DNA of 64,000 nt from Paraburkholderia sp. C35 (GTDB taxonomy: Bacteria > Pseudomonadota > Gammaproteobacteria > Burkholderiales > Burkholderiaceae): positions 1 to 64,000 of the forward strand of contig NZ_QBUY01000045.1 of the NCBI RefSeq assembly GCF_003121405.1. The letters are read 5' to 3'. Position numbers and translations under genes: made by a program. This document shows, one piece after another, positions 54,193 to 63,679 of the stretch. How positions within the stretch are numbered: position 1 is the stretch's first letter; every line of letters begins with the position of its first letter. The notes under the pieces were generated by a model, which saw nothing but the letters and a program-made list of their open reading frames with translations, had not been told where the DNA came from and made no database searches.

Positions 54193-56495
54193 GCAGATGC
54201 CTCCCCGATCAGGTCGCGTACGGCATCGAGCAGCGCTTCGTCGTGGAAGCTGCCCTTCGCGAGATAGTAGTCCGCGCCCGCTTCGAGACCGCGGCGGCGG
54301 TCTTCGTCGCGGTCCTTGTACGACACGATCATCACGGGCACGGGCTTGAACAGCGGATCGCGCTTGATCAGCGTGACGAGTTCGATGCCGTCCATGCGCG
54401 GCATGTCGATATCCGTGACGACGAGATCGAACGTGCCGCTGCGCAGCGCGTTCCAGCCGTCCATGCCGTCCACCGCGACCGTCACTGTATAGCCGCGTTT
54501 TTCGAGCAGCTTGCGTTCGAGTTCGCGAACCGTCAACGAATCTTCGACCACCAGCACATGTTTGCGCTGACGCGTGGCCACATCCTGCGCGCGGCCGATA
54601 CGGTCGAGCTGGCCGCCGCGCACGAGCTTGTCGACCGAGCGCAGCAGGTCGTCCACGTCGACGATCAGCACGGCATCGCCGTTCTCCATCAATGCACCGG
54701 CGGCGATGTCCTTGATCTTGCCGAGGCGCGCGTCGAGCGGCTGCACCACCAGCATGCGCTCGCCGAGAAATTTATCGACTGCGATGCCATAGGTTTCGCG
54801 TTCATCGCCGATCACGACGACCGACACTGATTCCCGCGTCGCGCCGGCCTGCGCTTCGAGCAACTGATGCGCGGTCACGAGGCCGACCGGCTTGCCGTCG
54901 AACGCGAAGTGCTGCTGGCCTTCCAGCATGTCGATGTCGGCGCGCGCGAGTTCGAGCGTGCGGCGCACGTGCGCAAGCGGAAACGCGTACGCCTCGCCGC
55001 CCACTTCGACGAGCAGGCTGCGCACCACGGAAAGCGTCAACGGCAACTGCATCACGAAGCGCGAGCCGCGGCCCGGATCGTTGAAAATGCGCACCGCGCC
55101 GCGCACGGCCTTGACCATTTCATGCACGGCGTCGAGGCCGACGCCGCGGCCCGACACGTCCGTCACCTGGTCGCGCATCGAAAAGCCCGGCAGCAGCAGG
55201 AAGTCGAGCAGTTCCTGTTCGGACAGACGCGCGGCCGTTTCGTCATCGGCGAGCTTGCGGCGCACCACCGACGCGCGCACGCGTTCGAGATCGATGCCCG
55301 CGCCGTCGTCGCTGACGCTGATCAGCAGCTTGCCCGCACTGTGACGCGCTTCGAGCGTGACGTGCGCTTCAGCGGCCTTGCCGTGCGCGGCGCGTTCGTC
55401 GGGTGTCTCGATGCCGTGATCAATGGCATTGCGCAGCAGATGGCCGAGCGGTGCGTCGAGCATGTCGAGAATGTCGCGGTCCACCTGCGTCGAGGTGCCG
55501 ACGATCTCGAACTTCACGCGCTTGCCGAGCGAGCGCGCCAGATCGCGCACCACGCGCGGATAGGCGTGGGTCGCGTCGCCGAACGGGCGCATCCGGCATT
55601 GCAGCGCTTCGTCGTAGAGCAGTTGCGCGAGATTGGAGCTGCTGCGGTCGTAGTGATCGAGTTCATCCAGACGCGCGCCGAGCGTGTGCTGCATGCCGTT
55701 GAGTGCCGTGCGCACGTCGGCGAGGGCGGACAGCGCGACGTCGTCGAGATGCTCGGCGAGCGTCTCGTAGAGCGCGTCGAGTGCGAGCGAGGTCTCGCGC
55801 TGCGTGCGCTTGAGGCGCAGCATCGACGTGGCAAACGGCTTGAGCCAGCGCGATTCGACCAGCACTTCACCCGACAGGCTCAGCACGCGGTCGAGATTCG
55901 CCGCGCGCACGCGCAGCATGCGCTCCGGGTGGCGCGCTGCGGCTTGCGGTGGCGCGTCTTCCGGCTGGATGGCAGGTTCCGCTGCGGGCGCTTCGTGCCG
56001 CTGCGCGAGCGCTTCGGCCTGCAACTGCGCCTGCAGTTGCGCGTACACATCAACGTCCGGGTCGAGCTGCGCTTCGTTCTCGCTGGGCAATGTGTCGTGC
56101 GCGGCGCTCACGGGCGACGTCAGCCGCTGGATGAACTCGTCGATGTTGGCGCGCGTCACGGGCGTTGCCGGCTTCGCTTCGCCCACGCGCAGCAGCAGAT
56201 CGACACCGCGCAGCAACGCGTCGATATGAGCGGGCGTCAAGGTCAGCTGGCCGCGCTGCGCACCGACGAAGCACTCTTCCATCACATGCGCGATATCGAC
56301 GCCGTCCTGCAAGCCGATGATGCGCGCTGCGCCCTTGAGCGAATGCGCGGCGCGCATGCACGCTTCGAGCGCGGCGGCGTCGGTGGGGCGGTGTTCGAGC
56401 GCGAGCAGGCCGTCCGACAGCACGCGCGTTTGCGCGGAGGCTTCTTCGCGGAACAGTTCGAGCAGCGACTGACGGCTCAGATCGTCGTCCGTCAT
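54189..56495 (-). CDS. wspE: Hybrid histidine kinase WspE
   Basis: 768 residues from the ATG at 56495. N-terminal HPt domain with the phospho-His in AAHSLKGAARIIG, CheA-type dimer and ATPase domains (RHPERMLRVRAANLDRVLSLSGE; N box LRNAIDHGIETPDERAAHGK; GAGIDLERV; GRGVGLDAV), a CheW-like domain and a C-terminal receiver (DLVVTDIDMPRMDGIEL). Central kinase that phosphorylates WspR and WspF. Its start overlaps the wspD stop by 4 bases. Confidence 0.95.
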   Translation of the reverse strand: MTDDDLSRQSLLELFREEASAQTRVLSDGLLALEHRPTDAAALEACMRAAHSLKGAARIIGLQDGVDIAHVMEECFVGAQRGQLTLTPAHIDALLRGVDLLLRVGEAKPATPVTRANIDEFIQRLTSPVSAAHDTLPSENEAQLDPDVDVYAQLQAQLQAEALAQRHEAPAAEPAIQPEDAPPQAAARHPERMLRVRAANLDRVLSLSGEVLVESRWLKPFATSMLRLKRTQRETSLALDALYETLAEHLDDVALSALADVRTALNGMQHTLGARLDELDHYDRSSSNLAQLLYDEALQCRMRPFGDATHAYPRVVRDLARSLGKRVKFEIVGTSTQVDRDILDMLDAPLGHLLRNAIDHGIETPDERAAHGKAAEAHVTLEARHSAGKLLISVSDDGAGIDLERVRASVVRRKLADDETAARLSEQELLDFLLLPGFSMRDQVTDVSGRGVGLDAVHEMVKAVRGAVRIFNDPGRGSRFVMQLPLTLSVVRSLLVEVGGEAYAFPLAHVRRTLELARADIDMLEGQQHFAFDGKPVGLVTAHQLLEAQAGATRESVSVVVIGDERETYGIAVDKFLGERMLVVQPLDARLGKIKDIAAGALMENGDAVLIVDVDDLLRSVDKLVRGGQLDRIGRAQDVATRQRKHVLVVEDSLTVRELERKLLEKRGYTVTVAVDGMDGWNALRSGTFDLVVTDIDMPRMDGIELVTLIKRDPLFKPVPVMIVSYKDRDEDRRRGLEAGADYYLAKGSFHDEALLDAVRDLIGEASA

Positions 56496-57208
56496 CGCAG
56501 GCTCCGGGCAATCGATTCGAACAGCCGCGCAGGGTCGAGCAGCCCGACCGTGCCGCCACGCCACGCCAGCACGCCGCGTGCATGCGATGCCGTCGCGTGA
56601 GCGAGCGTCGCGGGCACGGGCAGCAATTCGGCGTCCGCATAACGGATCACGCCCTCGACCTCATCGACGGGCAACGCCACGGGCGGCGCGACCGGCTCGC
56701 TGTCGTGCGCGGCGACCAGCATGCGCGCGTAGCCGTTGCGCACGGCCTGCTGCGTGGCGGCGGTGCGATCCATGTTCAGCAGTTCGCCGAGCGAAATCGC
56801 GACGGTCAGCGCGCCGCGCACGTTGACCACGCCGAGCACCGCGCGCGAGCGTTGATGCGGCAGCGAATGGATCGCGCGAATATCGTCGACTTCGCGCAGC
56901 ACGCGGGTCGGCAGCGCGAGCCACTCTCCCGCGACGCGAAAGGCGAGGGCGGACTGCGGCGCGGCGGCATCACGCGCCGCGCCGCGCGGCTCGGCCGGGG
57001 CGGCGTGGTCAGCACGAGGCGCAAGGTCTGCATCGCCGAGCGGTCGGTCGAGCAGCCGCGCGGCGCCTTGCGCGAAGACAGGGCAATTGAGGCAGCGGAA
57101 ATATTCGGCCAGACGCGGGCACGTGTTGTCGCCACGCGTGCCGATGTGGTTCCAGCAGTCGTCGATGCGCGCGGACACGCCTGGCGAATCAGGAACGTCG
57201 TGCAGCAT
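56492..57208 (-). CDS. wspD: CheW-like coupling protein WspD with Cys motif
   Basis: 238 residues. The C-terminal CheW domain (about 85-235) couples receptor to kinase. The N-terminus has four cysteines in a compact pattern, C18-x11-C30-x8-C39-x2-C42 (CWNHIG...TCPRL...RCLNCPVF), which could bind metal or an Fe-S cluster; I recall it as conserved in WspD proteins but know of no assigned role. The start at 57208 follows GAGGA and overlaps the wspC end by 20 bases. Confidence 0.92.
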   Translation of the reverse strand: MLHDVPDSPGVSARIDDCWNHIGTRGDNTCPRLAEYFRCLNCPVFAQGAARLLDRPLGDADLAPRADHAAPAEPRGAARDAAAPQSALAFRVAGEWLALPTRVLREVDDIRAIHSLPHQRSRAVLGVVNVRGALTVAISLGELLNMDRTAATQQAVRNGYARMLVAAHDSEPVAPPVALPVDEVEGVIRYADAELLPVPATLAHATASHARGVLAWRGGTVGLLDPARLFESIARSLR

Positions 57209-58658
57209 GGAATCCTCGTGAACGTTGCGGGTCGTCCGCCGTTGCTGCCTGGGCTGCGCGTGCTGCCGAGCGTTGCGCACGCTGCATCAGGTTTTGCGCA
57301 CCCGCATGGTCGCCGTCGATGTCGAGCAGCGCGGCCAGATGCGTGAGCGCCTCGTAATGCGCAGGCTCCAGATAGAGCGTCTTGCGATAGAAATCGGCTG
57401 CGTCGGCGCCGTGTCCGCGCGCGTCGGCGATCAGGCCGAGCAGGTAAAACGCGTCGACATTCGGCCCATGCACGATCGCATGCCGATGCGCGAGCTGTTC
57501 GGCTTCGTCGAACTGACCGGCGTCGGCGTAACGGCGCGCGGCATCGAGCGACGGGATGGCGGTGTCTGACGCGGGCGCGGACGACGGCGCCGGCTGCGCC
57601 GGGCGCACTGCGGGGCGTGCGGCCTGTTCCGCAGCGTGTTGCGGTGGTCGTTGCGCGACCTGTTGCGACGAAGCGAACGCGCGGCGGCTCACGGGCGATG
57701 GTTTCGCGCCATCGCGCGCCGGCGTCGTGTACGCGGGCGTGCGGGTGACTTGCGCCGTCACGGCTGCGCCATTCGAAGCGGGCAGCCTGCCCGTGGCGGC
57801 CGCATTCGCTTCTTCCGCCGTGCTGCGCCGGAACGCGAACGCGAGCGGAATGCGCGCCGAGGTCATCGCGTGCCGCATCATCAGGCCGGTTTCGGCAGGG
57901 CCGACAAAGATCGTGCCGCCTTCGACAAGATTGGCGTCGAGCAGCCGGATCGCGCGGTCCTGCGCTTCGCGGTCGAAATAGATCAGCACGTTGCGGCAGA
58001 ACACGAAGTCGTACGGCGCCTGCATGCCCGCCTGCACGTCGAACAGATTTGCCTGCGACAGGCGCACCGTGCCGCGCACACGTTCGCTCAGTTGCCAGCC
58101 GTCTTTCAGCGGCGTGAAATGCCGGTCGCGGAATTCGAGCGGATGGCCGCGAAACGAATTGCGCCCGTACACGCCCGCGCGCGCGTGCTCGATGGCGCGG
58201 GCGCTGATATCGAACGCATCCACGCAAAAACGGTTCTCGCCGATCCCGTCATCGAGCAGTGTCATCGCGACGGTGTACGGTTCCTCGCCCGTCGAGCACG
58301 GCAGGCTCAACACGCGCAACACATGCGCCGGATCGCGCACGAGCCGCTCATTCGCGAGCCGGGCGAGTGCGACAAAGGCTTCGCGGTCGCGATAGAACCA
58401 GGTCTCCGGCACGACGAGCGCCTCGATCAGCGCCTGACGTTCATCGCGCGACGCCGTGAGTTGCTGCCAGTACCCTTCGACGTCGGCGGGATCGACGGCA
58501 ACGCTGATATCGTGGGCCGCTGCGTTCAGGCACTTCACGCGCACGCGCTCCAGCACCGCGCGTTCCAGCGCATTCACGCCGAGCGAAGACGCTTCGATGC
58601 CCGTCTCCCGCAGGAGCCAGGCTTCGAAGCGCGGCACGAAAGCGTTCGCGGCGTTCAT
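57189..58658 (-). CDS. wspC: CheR-type methyltransferase WspC with TPRs
   Basis: 489 residues. N-terminal CheR methyltransferase with SAM motif RVLSLPCSTGEEPYTVAM and FCRNVLIYFD. An Ala/Pro-rich linker follows, then C-terminal TPR repeats (AARRYADAGQFDEAEQLAHRH, VDAFYLLGLIADARGHGADAADFYRKTLYLEPAHYEALTHLA). Methylates the WspA receptor. The ATG at 58658 overlaps the wspB stop by 4 bases. Confidence 0.94.
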   Translation of the reverse strand: MNAANAFVPRFEAWLLRETGIEASSLGVNALERAVLERVRVKCLNAAAHDISVAVDPADVEGYWQQLTASRDERQALIEALVVPETWFYRDREAFVALARLANERLVRDPAHVLRVLSLPCSTGEEPYTVAMTLLDDGIGENRFCVDAFDISARAIEHARAGVYGRNSFRGHPLEFRDRHFTPLKDGWQLSERVRGTVRLSQANLFDVQAGMQAPYDFVFCRNVLIYFDREAQDRAIRLLDANLVEGGTIFVGPAETGLMMRHAMTSARIPLAFAFRRSTAEEANAAATGRLPASNGAAVTAQVTRTPAYTTPARDGAKPSPVSRRAFASSQQVAQRPPQHAAEQAARPAVRPAQPAPSSAPASDTAIPSLDAARRYADAGQFDEAEQLAHRHAIVHGPNVDAFYLLGLIADARGHGADAADFYRKTLYLEPAHYEALTHLAALLDIDGDHAGAQNLMQRAQRSAARAAQAATADDPQRSRGFHAARRS

Positions 58659-59179
58659 CGGGTATGCGGCTCGGTTTGCGGAAAGAGCAGGGCTTTCACG
58701 TCGTCGTCGAGTATCTGCTGCACGTCGATCCACTGGATCAGGCCCAGTTCGTCGCTCGCGACCGGGCCGAGCCAGCGGGCATGCGGCGTCGCGATGCCGC
58801 TGTCGGCGAACTGCTCGCGCTCGATACGGCGCGTCTGCGTCGCGCGTTCGACGATCACGCCGATCAGTCTCGCGGGCGTATCTACGTCATCCGTTTCGTC
58901 GTCGCCTGCTGCGCGCGCAGAGGCCAGCGTGGCTTCGTGCGCGTCGTGGTAGCGCACGAACACGAGGCGCGTCGAGCGCCACTGCTGCGAAGGCCGGCCC
59001 AGCGCCAGTTGTGCGAGATCGATCACGGGCACGGGTTCGCCATGCCGCTCGGTGACGCCCGCGACCCACGCGGGCGCGCCGGGAATCGACTTGGTTGCCG
59101 TCAGCGCCTGGACTTCGACGATGTCGGCAGCGTCGAGCGCATAGCGGTCGCGGTCGAGTTCGAAGAGAAGAAACAGCAT
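58655..59179 (-). CDS. wspB: CheW-like coupling protein WspB
   Basis: 174 residues, single CheW domain (LFLLFELDRDRYALDAADIVEVQAL at the start, GVTERHGEPVPVIDLAQLALG in the core). Links the WspA receptor to the WspE kinase. It lies 45 bp after wspA and overlaps wspC. No strong ribosome site is seen before the ATG. Confidence 0.92.
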   Translation of the reverse strand: MLFLLFELDRDRYALDAADIVEVQALTATKSIPGAPAWVAGVTERHGEPVPVIDLAQLALGRPSQQWRSTRLVFVRYHDAHEATLASARAAGDDETDDVDTPARLIGVIVERATQTRRIEREQFADSGIATPHARWLGPVASDELGLIQWIDVQQILDDDVKALLFPQTEPHTR

Positions 59180-59224
59180 CGCCGTGTCAGTGCCTCTTGC
59201 TTCCGTTGTGCGTTCGCACCTGCG

Positions 59225-60901
59225 TCACGCTTCGATCTTGAAGCGCGACACACCCGTACGAAGCTGGTTCGCGACGAGCGTCAGATCGTCGATGGCCTGC
59301 GACGACTGGCGCAGCGATTCGGCCGTCTGCTGCGCGGCCTCGGACAATTGCGACAGCGCCTGCGTGATCTGCTCGGCGCTGGTCGCCTGCGTGTGCATGC
59401 CTTCGTTGACGAGCTGGAAGCGCGGCGCGAGCGTCTGCACTTCGTGGATGATCTCCGACAGCTGTCCGCCCACCTGCTGCACGTCGCGCATGCCGCGCCG
59501 CACTTCCTCGGAGAACTTGTCCATGCCCATCACGCCCGCCGCCACCGCCGACTGGATCTCCTTCACCGTCTGTTCGATATCGTAGGTCGCGACGGCCGTC
59601 TGCTCGGCGAGCCGGCGGATTTCCGTCGCCACGACGGCGAAGCCGCGCCCGTATTCGCCCGCCTTCTCGGCTTCGATGGCGGCGTTCAGCGACAGCAGAT
59701 TGGTCTGGTCGGCCACCTTGGTGATGGTCGCGACCACCTGATTGATGTTGACGGCCTTCTCGTTGAGGATCGCGAGCTTGGCATTCACCGAGCCGGCTGC
59801 ATCCATCACGCTGCGCATCGTGTCTTCCATGCGCGTGAGGCCGCTCTGGCTCGCGCCCGCGAGCGTCGCCGACTGCTCGGCCACGCTCGACACTTCGTTC
59901 ATCGTGCGCAGCAGATCGCGCGAGGTCGCGAAAATCTCGCGTGAGGTCGCGCCGATTTCCGTCGTGGTCGCGGCTGTTTCCGTTGCGGTCGCCTGCTGCT
60001 CCTTCGAGGTCGCGGCGATCTCCGCCACGGACGTCGTCACCTGCAGCGACGATTTTTGCGCCTGGGCGACGAGGCTGTTCAGTTCTTCGGCCATCCGGTT
60101 GAAGCCGTCTTCCAGCGTGCCGAATTCGTCGCGGCGGCCGAGCTTCAGACGCTGCGTCAGGTTGCCTGTGCGCATCACGTTATGCACATCGACGAGGCTC
60201 GCCATCGGCACCGTAATCGCGCGATACAGCGAGAAGCCGGTGAAGAGGGCGACCAGCAGCGTCACGCCCAGCGCGGTGGCGAGCGTGATCTCGGTGCCCG
60301 TCACGGAATCGCGGATCGACTTCGCGGACTCGTCCGCCTGCGTGCGGTTTTCGTTGACGAGGTCGTTCGCGGTGCGGATCACGTTGTCCCACGCGGGCGT
60401 GAGCTTGACGAAGATGGCCTGCGCGTCGCCTTTCGACGTAGGCGCCACGCGGATCGCCTCGTTCAGTTGCGGCAGATACTGGTCCCACGCGGCGCGGAAG
60501 GCCCGGAAGTGCTCGCGGTCCTGATCGCGGAACAGCGTGGCCTGGTATTCCGCAGCGACCTGATCGAACTTCTGCAGCGCCTGCGGCATGTGTTCGAGAT
60601 CGGCCTTGATGCTGGCCTCGCTGCTGTCGACGAAGATCGCGCGTTCCAGCGTCGCGTAGCCTTCGTTGGCGGCTGCGCGCAGCGTGGTGGCGAGGTAGAG
60701 CCCGGGCACCGAGTCGCGGCCCATGCTGAGCGCGTCCTCGTCCATCGCGCGCAGCCGCGTCCAGGAGATCGCGGCCATCACCAGCATCAGCACGAACAGC
60801 GCGCCGAAGCTCAGCATGATCCGGTTGCCGAGCGTGAAACGTGCAGCGTGCCTGGGTTCGAGCAGGGTGGTGTCGCTGGTGCGGGGCGTCGCTGTGGCCA
60901 T
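59225..60901 (-). CDS. wspA: Methyl-accepting receptor WspA
   Basis: 558 residues. Membrane helices near 30-50 and about 205-225 flank a helical periplasmic four-helix-bundle sensor of the type seen in surface-sensing WspA. A HAMP domain and a signalling domain with the tip ADQTNLLSLNAAIEAEKAGEYGRGFAVVATEIR follow. First gene of the operon; senses surface contact or envelope stress in Pseudomonas. The ATG at 60901 follows GGAAGAG. Confidence 0.94.
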   Translation of the reverse strand: MATATPRTSDTTLLEPRHAARFTLGNRIMLSFGALFVLMLVMAAISWTRLRAMDEDALSMGRDSVPGLYLATTLRAAANEGYATLERAIFVDSSEASIKADLEHMPQALQKFDQVAAEYQATLFRDQDREHFRAFRAAWDQYLPQLNEAIRVAPTSKGDAQAIFVKLTPAWDNVIRTANDLVNENRTQADESAKSIRDSVTGTEITLATALGVTLLVALFTGFSLYRAITVPMASLVDVHNVMRTGNLTQRLKLGRRDEFGTLEDGFNRMAEELNSLVAQAQKSSLQVTTSVAEIAATSKEQQATATETAATTTEIGATSREIFATSRDLLRTMNEVSSVAEQSATLAGASQSGLTRMEDTMRSVMDAAGSVNAKLAILNEKAVNINQVVATITKVADQTNLLSLNAAIEAEKAGEYGRGFAVVATEIRRLAEQTAVATYDIEQTVKEIQSAVAAGVMGMDKFSEEVRRGMRDVQQVGGQLSEIIHEVQTLAPRFQLVNEGMHTQATSAEQITQALSQLSEAAQQTAESLRQSSQAIDDLTLVANQLRTGVSRFKIEA

Positions 60902-61214
60902 TGTCGATGACTCTTCCGGTGTTGATGTATTCAGCCGGCGCACCGGATGGCGATCATCCAGACGGTCTGCGCCGACACTAGTTGCAAATTACATGATTCC
61001 CTGGTGAATCATTATCCCAAAAAGCATGCGAAACCTGTGCCAGATCGAAGCTTTGAAAGGCAGGCTAACTGGTTTCCGGCAAACGGCAATCAGGGCTTGG
61101 ACGGAGTGGCGGCATTCTCGCGATGCCCGGCGCATGCCGTGCCGTATGAATCGAGCGTCTGTCTGAAGCGCTGGGCTGATCGTTGTGCAGTGTACTGAAC
61201 CGTCCTCATACGTT
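60902..61214. promoter_or_regulatory. Promoter region of the wsp operon
   Basis: 313 bp without a gene. It contains the palindrome ATGATTC (60993-60999) facing GAATCAT (61006-61012) with 6 bases between, about 92 bases upstream of wspA. This is the best candidate for an operator; no promoter elements could be assigned with certainty. Confidence 0.5.
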
Positions 61215-62135
61215 TTAAAGCGTTTCCCATCGCCACGCTTGGGCGAGCCGTTCACGCAGATAGTCGACGAACACGCGCACGCGCGGCGCAAGATGCTGGC
61301 TATGCGGATAGATGGCGTGCAGCGGCGCGGCGGACATCGCGTGGCGTGGCAGCACGCGGCGCAACCTGCCCGCGAGGATGTCGTCGCCCACGTCCCAGAT
61401 CGACTTCACCGCGATGCCGGCATCGGCGAGCGCGAACAGATGCGCCGCTTCGCCGTCGTTGGGGACGATTGAGGCGTCCACGCGCACGGCGATGCTGTCT
61501 TCGCCCTCGACGCGCCATTCGGCGCGCCGCTGGTCGCCGATCAGGATGCAGCGATGCGCCGTCAAATCGTGCGGATGTGCCGGCGTGCCGTGCGCCTCCA
61601 GATAGGCAGGCGAGGCGCACAGCACGCGGAAATTCGGCGCCAGCACCCGCGCGATCAGCGACGAATCCGCGAGACTGCCGAAGCGGATAGCCAGATCGAG
61701 CCCGCCTTCGACCAGATCGACCACGGCATCCGTCAGTTCCAGCTGCACGGTGAGTTGCGGATGCAGCCGCTGGAAATCGGCGATCAGCGGCGCTATTTTC
61801 TGGCGGCCGAGCTGGCCGGGCGCCGTCACACGCAACAGGCCGCTCACCTGCTGGCGGCGCTGCGACAGCAGTGCTTCGGCCTGTTCGATCTCATCGAGTA
61901 TGCGCACCACGCGCGCATGAAACAGCGCGCCTTCTTCCGTCAGCGTTTGACGGCGCGTGGTGCGCTGGATCAGCCGCACGCCGACGCTCTTCTCCAGTTG
62001 CGCGAGCCGCTTGCTGACCACGGACAGCGGCAGGTCCATGTCGCGCGCCGCCGCCGACAGGCTGCCCGCCGCCACCACGCGGGAGAACGCCATCAGTGCC
62101 GGCAGGTTGTCGATTCGGGTGTCATTGGGTGTCAT
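61215..62135 (-). CDS. LysR-family regulator
   Basis: 306 residues. Helix-turn-helix (about 14-70: AFSRVVAAGSLSAAARDMDLPLSVVSKRLAQLEKSVGVRL) and a substrate-binding-like effector domain of the CrgA type (ELTDAVVDLVEGGLDLAIRFG). Divergent from the SnoaL-like/SDR gene pair, with about 113 bp between starts; those are its likely targets. Confidence 0.9.
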   Translation of the reverse strand: MTPNDTRIDNLPALMAFSRVVAAGSLSAAARDMDLPLSVVSKRLAQLEKSVGVRLIQRTTRRQTLTEEGALFHARVVRILDEIEQAEALLSQRRQQVSGLLRVTAPGQLGRQKIAPLIADFQRLHPQLTVQLELTDAVVDLVEGGLDLAIRFGSLADSSLIARVLAPNFRVLCASPAYLEAHGTPAHPHDLTAHRCILIGDQRRAEWRVEGEDSIAVRVDASIVPNDGEAAHLFALADAGIAVKSIWDVGDDILAGRLRRVLPRHAMSAAPLHAIYPHSQHLAPRVRVFVDYLRERLAQAWRWETL

Positions 62136-62248
62136 TCATTCTTCGCAAAAGGGAAAGGATGAATCAGTCGCAAAGCGGTATTTCTTCCTTATCGCGAAGA
62201 CTAGCATATGACTCAACGAATGCTTTGTTTCTCTTCGAGGAGTCCACC

Positions 62249-62824
62249 ATGTCGTTCCGCCTGTTTGCCCCATTCGCTGTCACGTTACGCCGCGCACTGT
62301 CCGCCGCGCTGGCCGTTGCATCGATTGCCGCCGTGCCCGTGCATGCCGCCACGCAGCCTGATTCCCTCGTGCAGCCGCAGCATGTGACCATCGATCCGAG
62401 CCTCCCGAAAGCGCAGCGCGACGCGCAGATTCTCGCGGCGCGCCGTTACGACACGTTCTGGAGCACGGGCGACGAAACGCTCGCCCGCGCGGCCCTCGCA
62501 CCCGGCTTCATGGATCGCACGTTGCCGCCGGGCCGCGCGCAGGGGATCGACGGGCCGCTGGCGGCATCGAAATTCGTGCGCGGCGCGGTGCCGGACCTGC
62601 TGGCGCAGATCGAGCAGATGGTGGTGACGGGAGACCGCGTGGTCGTGCATCTGCGGTTTAAAGGCCACTTCACGGGCCAGTTCAAGGGCGTGCAGGGGCA
62701 CGGCCAGAATGTCGATTTCATCGCGACGGACATTTACCGCGTCGCCAACGGTCAGATTGCCGAGAACTGGCATCTCGAAGACAACCTGACGTTCTTGCAG
62801 CAGCTTGGCGTCGTCGCGAAGTAA
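62249..62824 (+). CDS. Secreted SnoaL-like protein
   Basis: 191 residues. Signal peptide (about 1-35, ending VHA-ATQPD), then a small alpha+beta barrel of the SnoaL/NTF2-like ester-cyclase type (ILAARRYDTFWSTGDETLARAALAPGFMDRTLPPG, VVVHLRFKGHFTGQFKG, FIATDIYRVANGQIAENWHLEDN). Probably periplasmic; the small-molecule substrate is unknown. GGAG precedes the ATG. Co-directional with the next SDR, 44 bp apart. Confidence 0.82.
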   Translation: MSFRLFAPFAVTLRRALSAALAVASIAAVPVHAATQPDSLVQPQHVTIDPSLPKAQRDAQILAARRYDTFWSTGDETLARAALAPGFMDRTLPPGRAQGIDGPLAASKFVRGAVPDLLAQIEQMVVTGDRVVVHLRFKGHFTGQFKGVQGHGQNVDFIATDIYRVANGQIAENWHLEDNLTFLQQLGVVAK

Positions 62825-62868
62825 TCGCGTGCAACGCTCACTCTTTTCTTTCTCTCAAGGAGATAACA

Positions 62869-63582
62869 ATGAATTCGCTTCAATCGAAACGTGTGCTGAT
62901 CGTTGGTGGCAGTTCGGGCATTGGCGCAGCGGCAGCGAAGTCGTTCGCCGCACTCGGCGCGCAGGTGACGATTGCGTCGCGCAATGCGCAGAAGCTGTCG
63001 GCGGCGGCTCAGGAGATCGGCCATGGCGTCTTGACGGCCGAACTCGACACCACGGATGCCGCCGCCGTCGATGCGTACTTCGCCGCACAACAGCCCTACG
63101 ATCATGTGGTGATCTCGGCGGCGCAGACGCCATCGGGCCCGGTGCGTCAGTTGCCGCTCGACGACGCCTACAAGGCGATGGACAGCAAGTTCTGGGGTGC
63201 GTACCGCGTAACGCGCGCCGTGCGGATCGCCGAAGGCGGCTCGCTGACGTTCGTGTCCGGCTTTCTGTCCGTGCGGCCGAGCAAGGCGTCCGTGCTGCAG
63301 GGCGCGATCAACGCCGCGCTCGAAGCGCTGGCGCGCGGCCTGGCGCTGGAATTGTCGCCAGTGCGTGTGAACACGGTGTCGCCGGGACTGATAGCGACGC
63401 CGCTCTGGTCGAAGCTCACGGACGAAGCGCGCGACAGCATGTTCGAAGGCGCGGCGAACCGGCTGCCCGCACGGCGCGTCGGCCAGCCGGAAGACGTGGC
63501 GAACGCGATCGTCTATCTGGCCAGCACGCCTTATGCGACGGGATCGACGGTGCTGGTGGACGGCGGCGGCGCGATTGCGTGA
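62869..63582 (+). CDS. Atypical short-chain dehydrogenase
   Basis: 237 residues with a good Rossmann cofactor site VGGSSGIG (about 12-19) and the C-terminal STVLVDGGG of SDRs. The structural NNAG is replaced by ISAAQT (about 82-87). The catalytic Tyr-x3-Lys is missing: after S130 the expected place reads VLQGAIN (142-148). It may be a non-enzymatic or mechanistically unusual member. AAGGAGA precedes the ATG. Third gene of the LysR-controlled group. Confidence 0.85.
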   Translation: MNSLQSKRVLIVGGSSGIGAAAAKSFAALGAQVTIASRNAQKLSAAAQEIGHGVLTAELDTTDAAAVDAYFAAQQPYDHVVISAAQTPSGPVRQLPLDDAYKAMDSKFWGAYRVTRAVRIAEGGSLTFVSGFLSVRPSKASVLQGAINAALEALARGLALELSPVRVNTVSPGLIATPLWSKLTDEARDSMFEGAANRLPARRVGQPEDVANAIVYLASTPYATGSTVLVDGGGAIA

Positions 63583-63679
63583 GGCGATGCGCGGTGTCTG
63601 CTGTTATGGCCAAAGCTGACACCGCCGCGATCGCTGTCGGCACAACGCGTTACAGCTACAGCTACGGTGAGCGCGAAAG

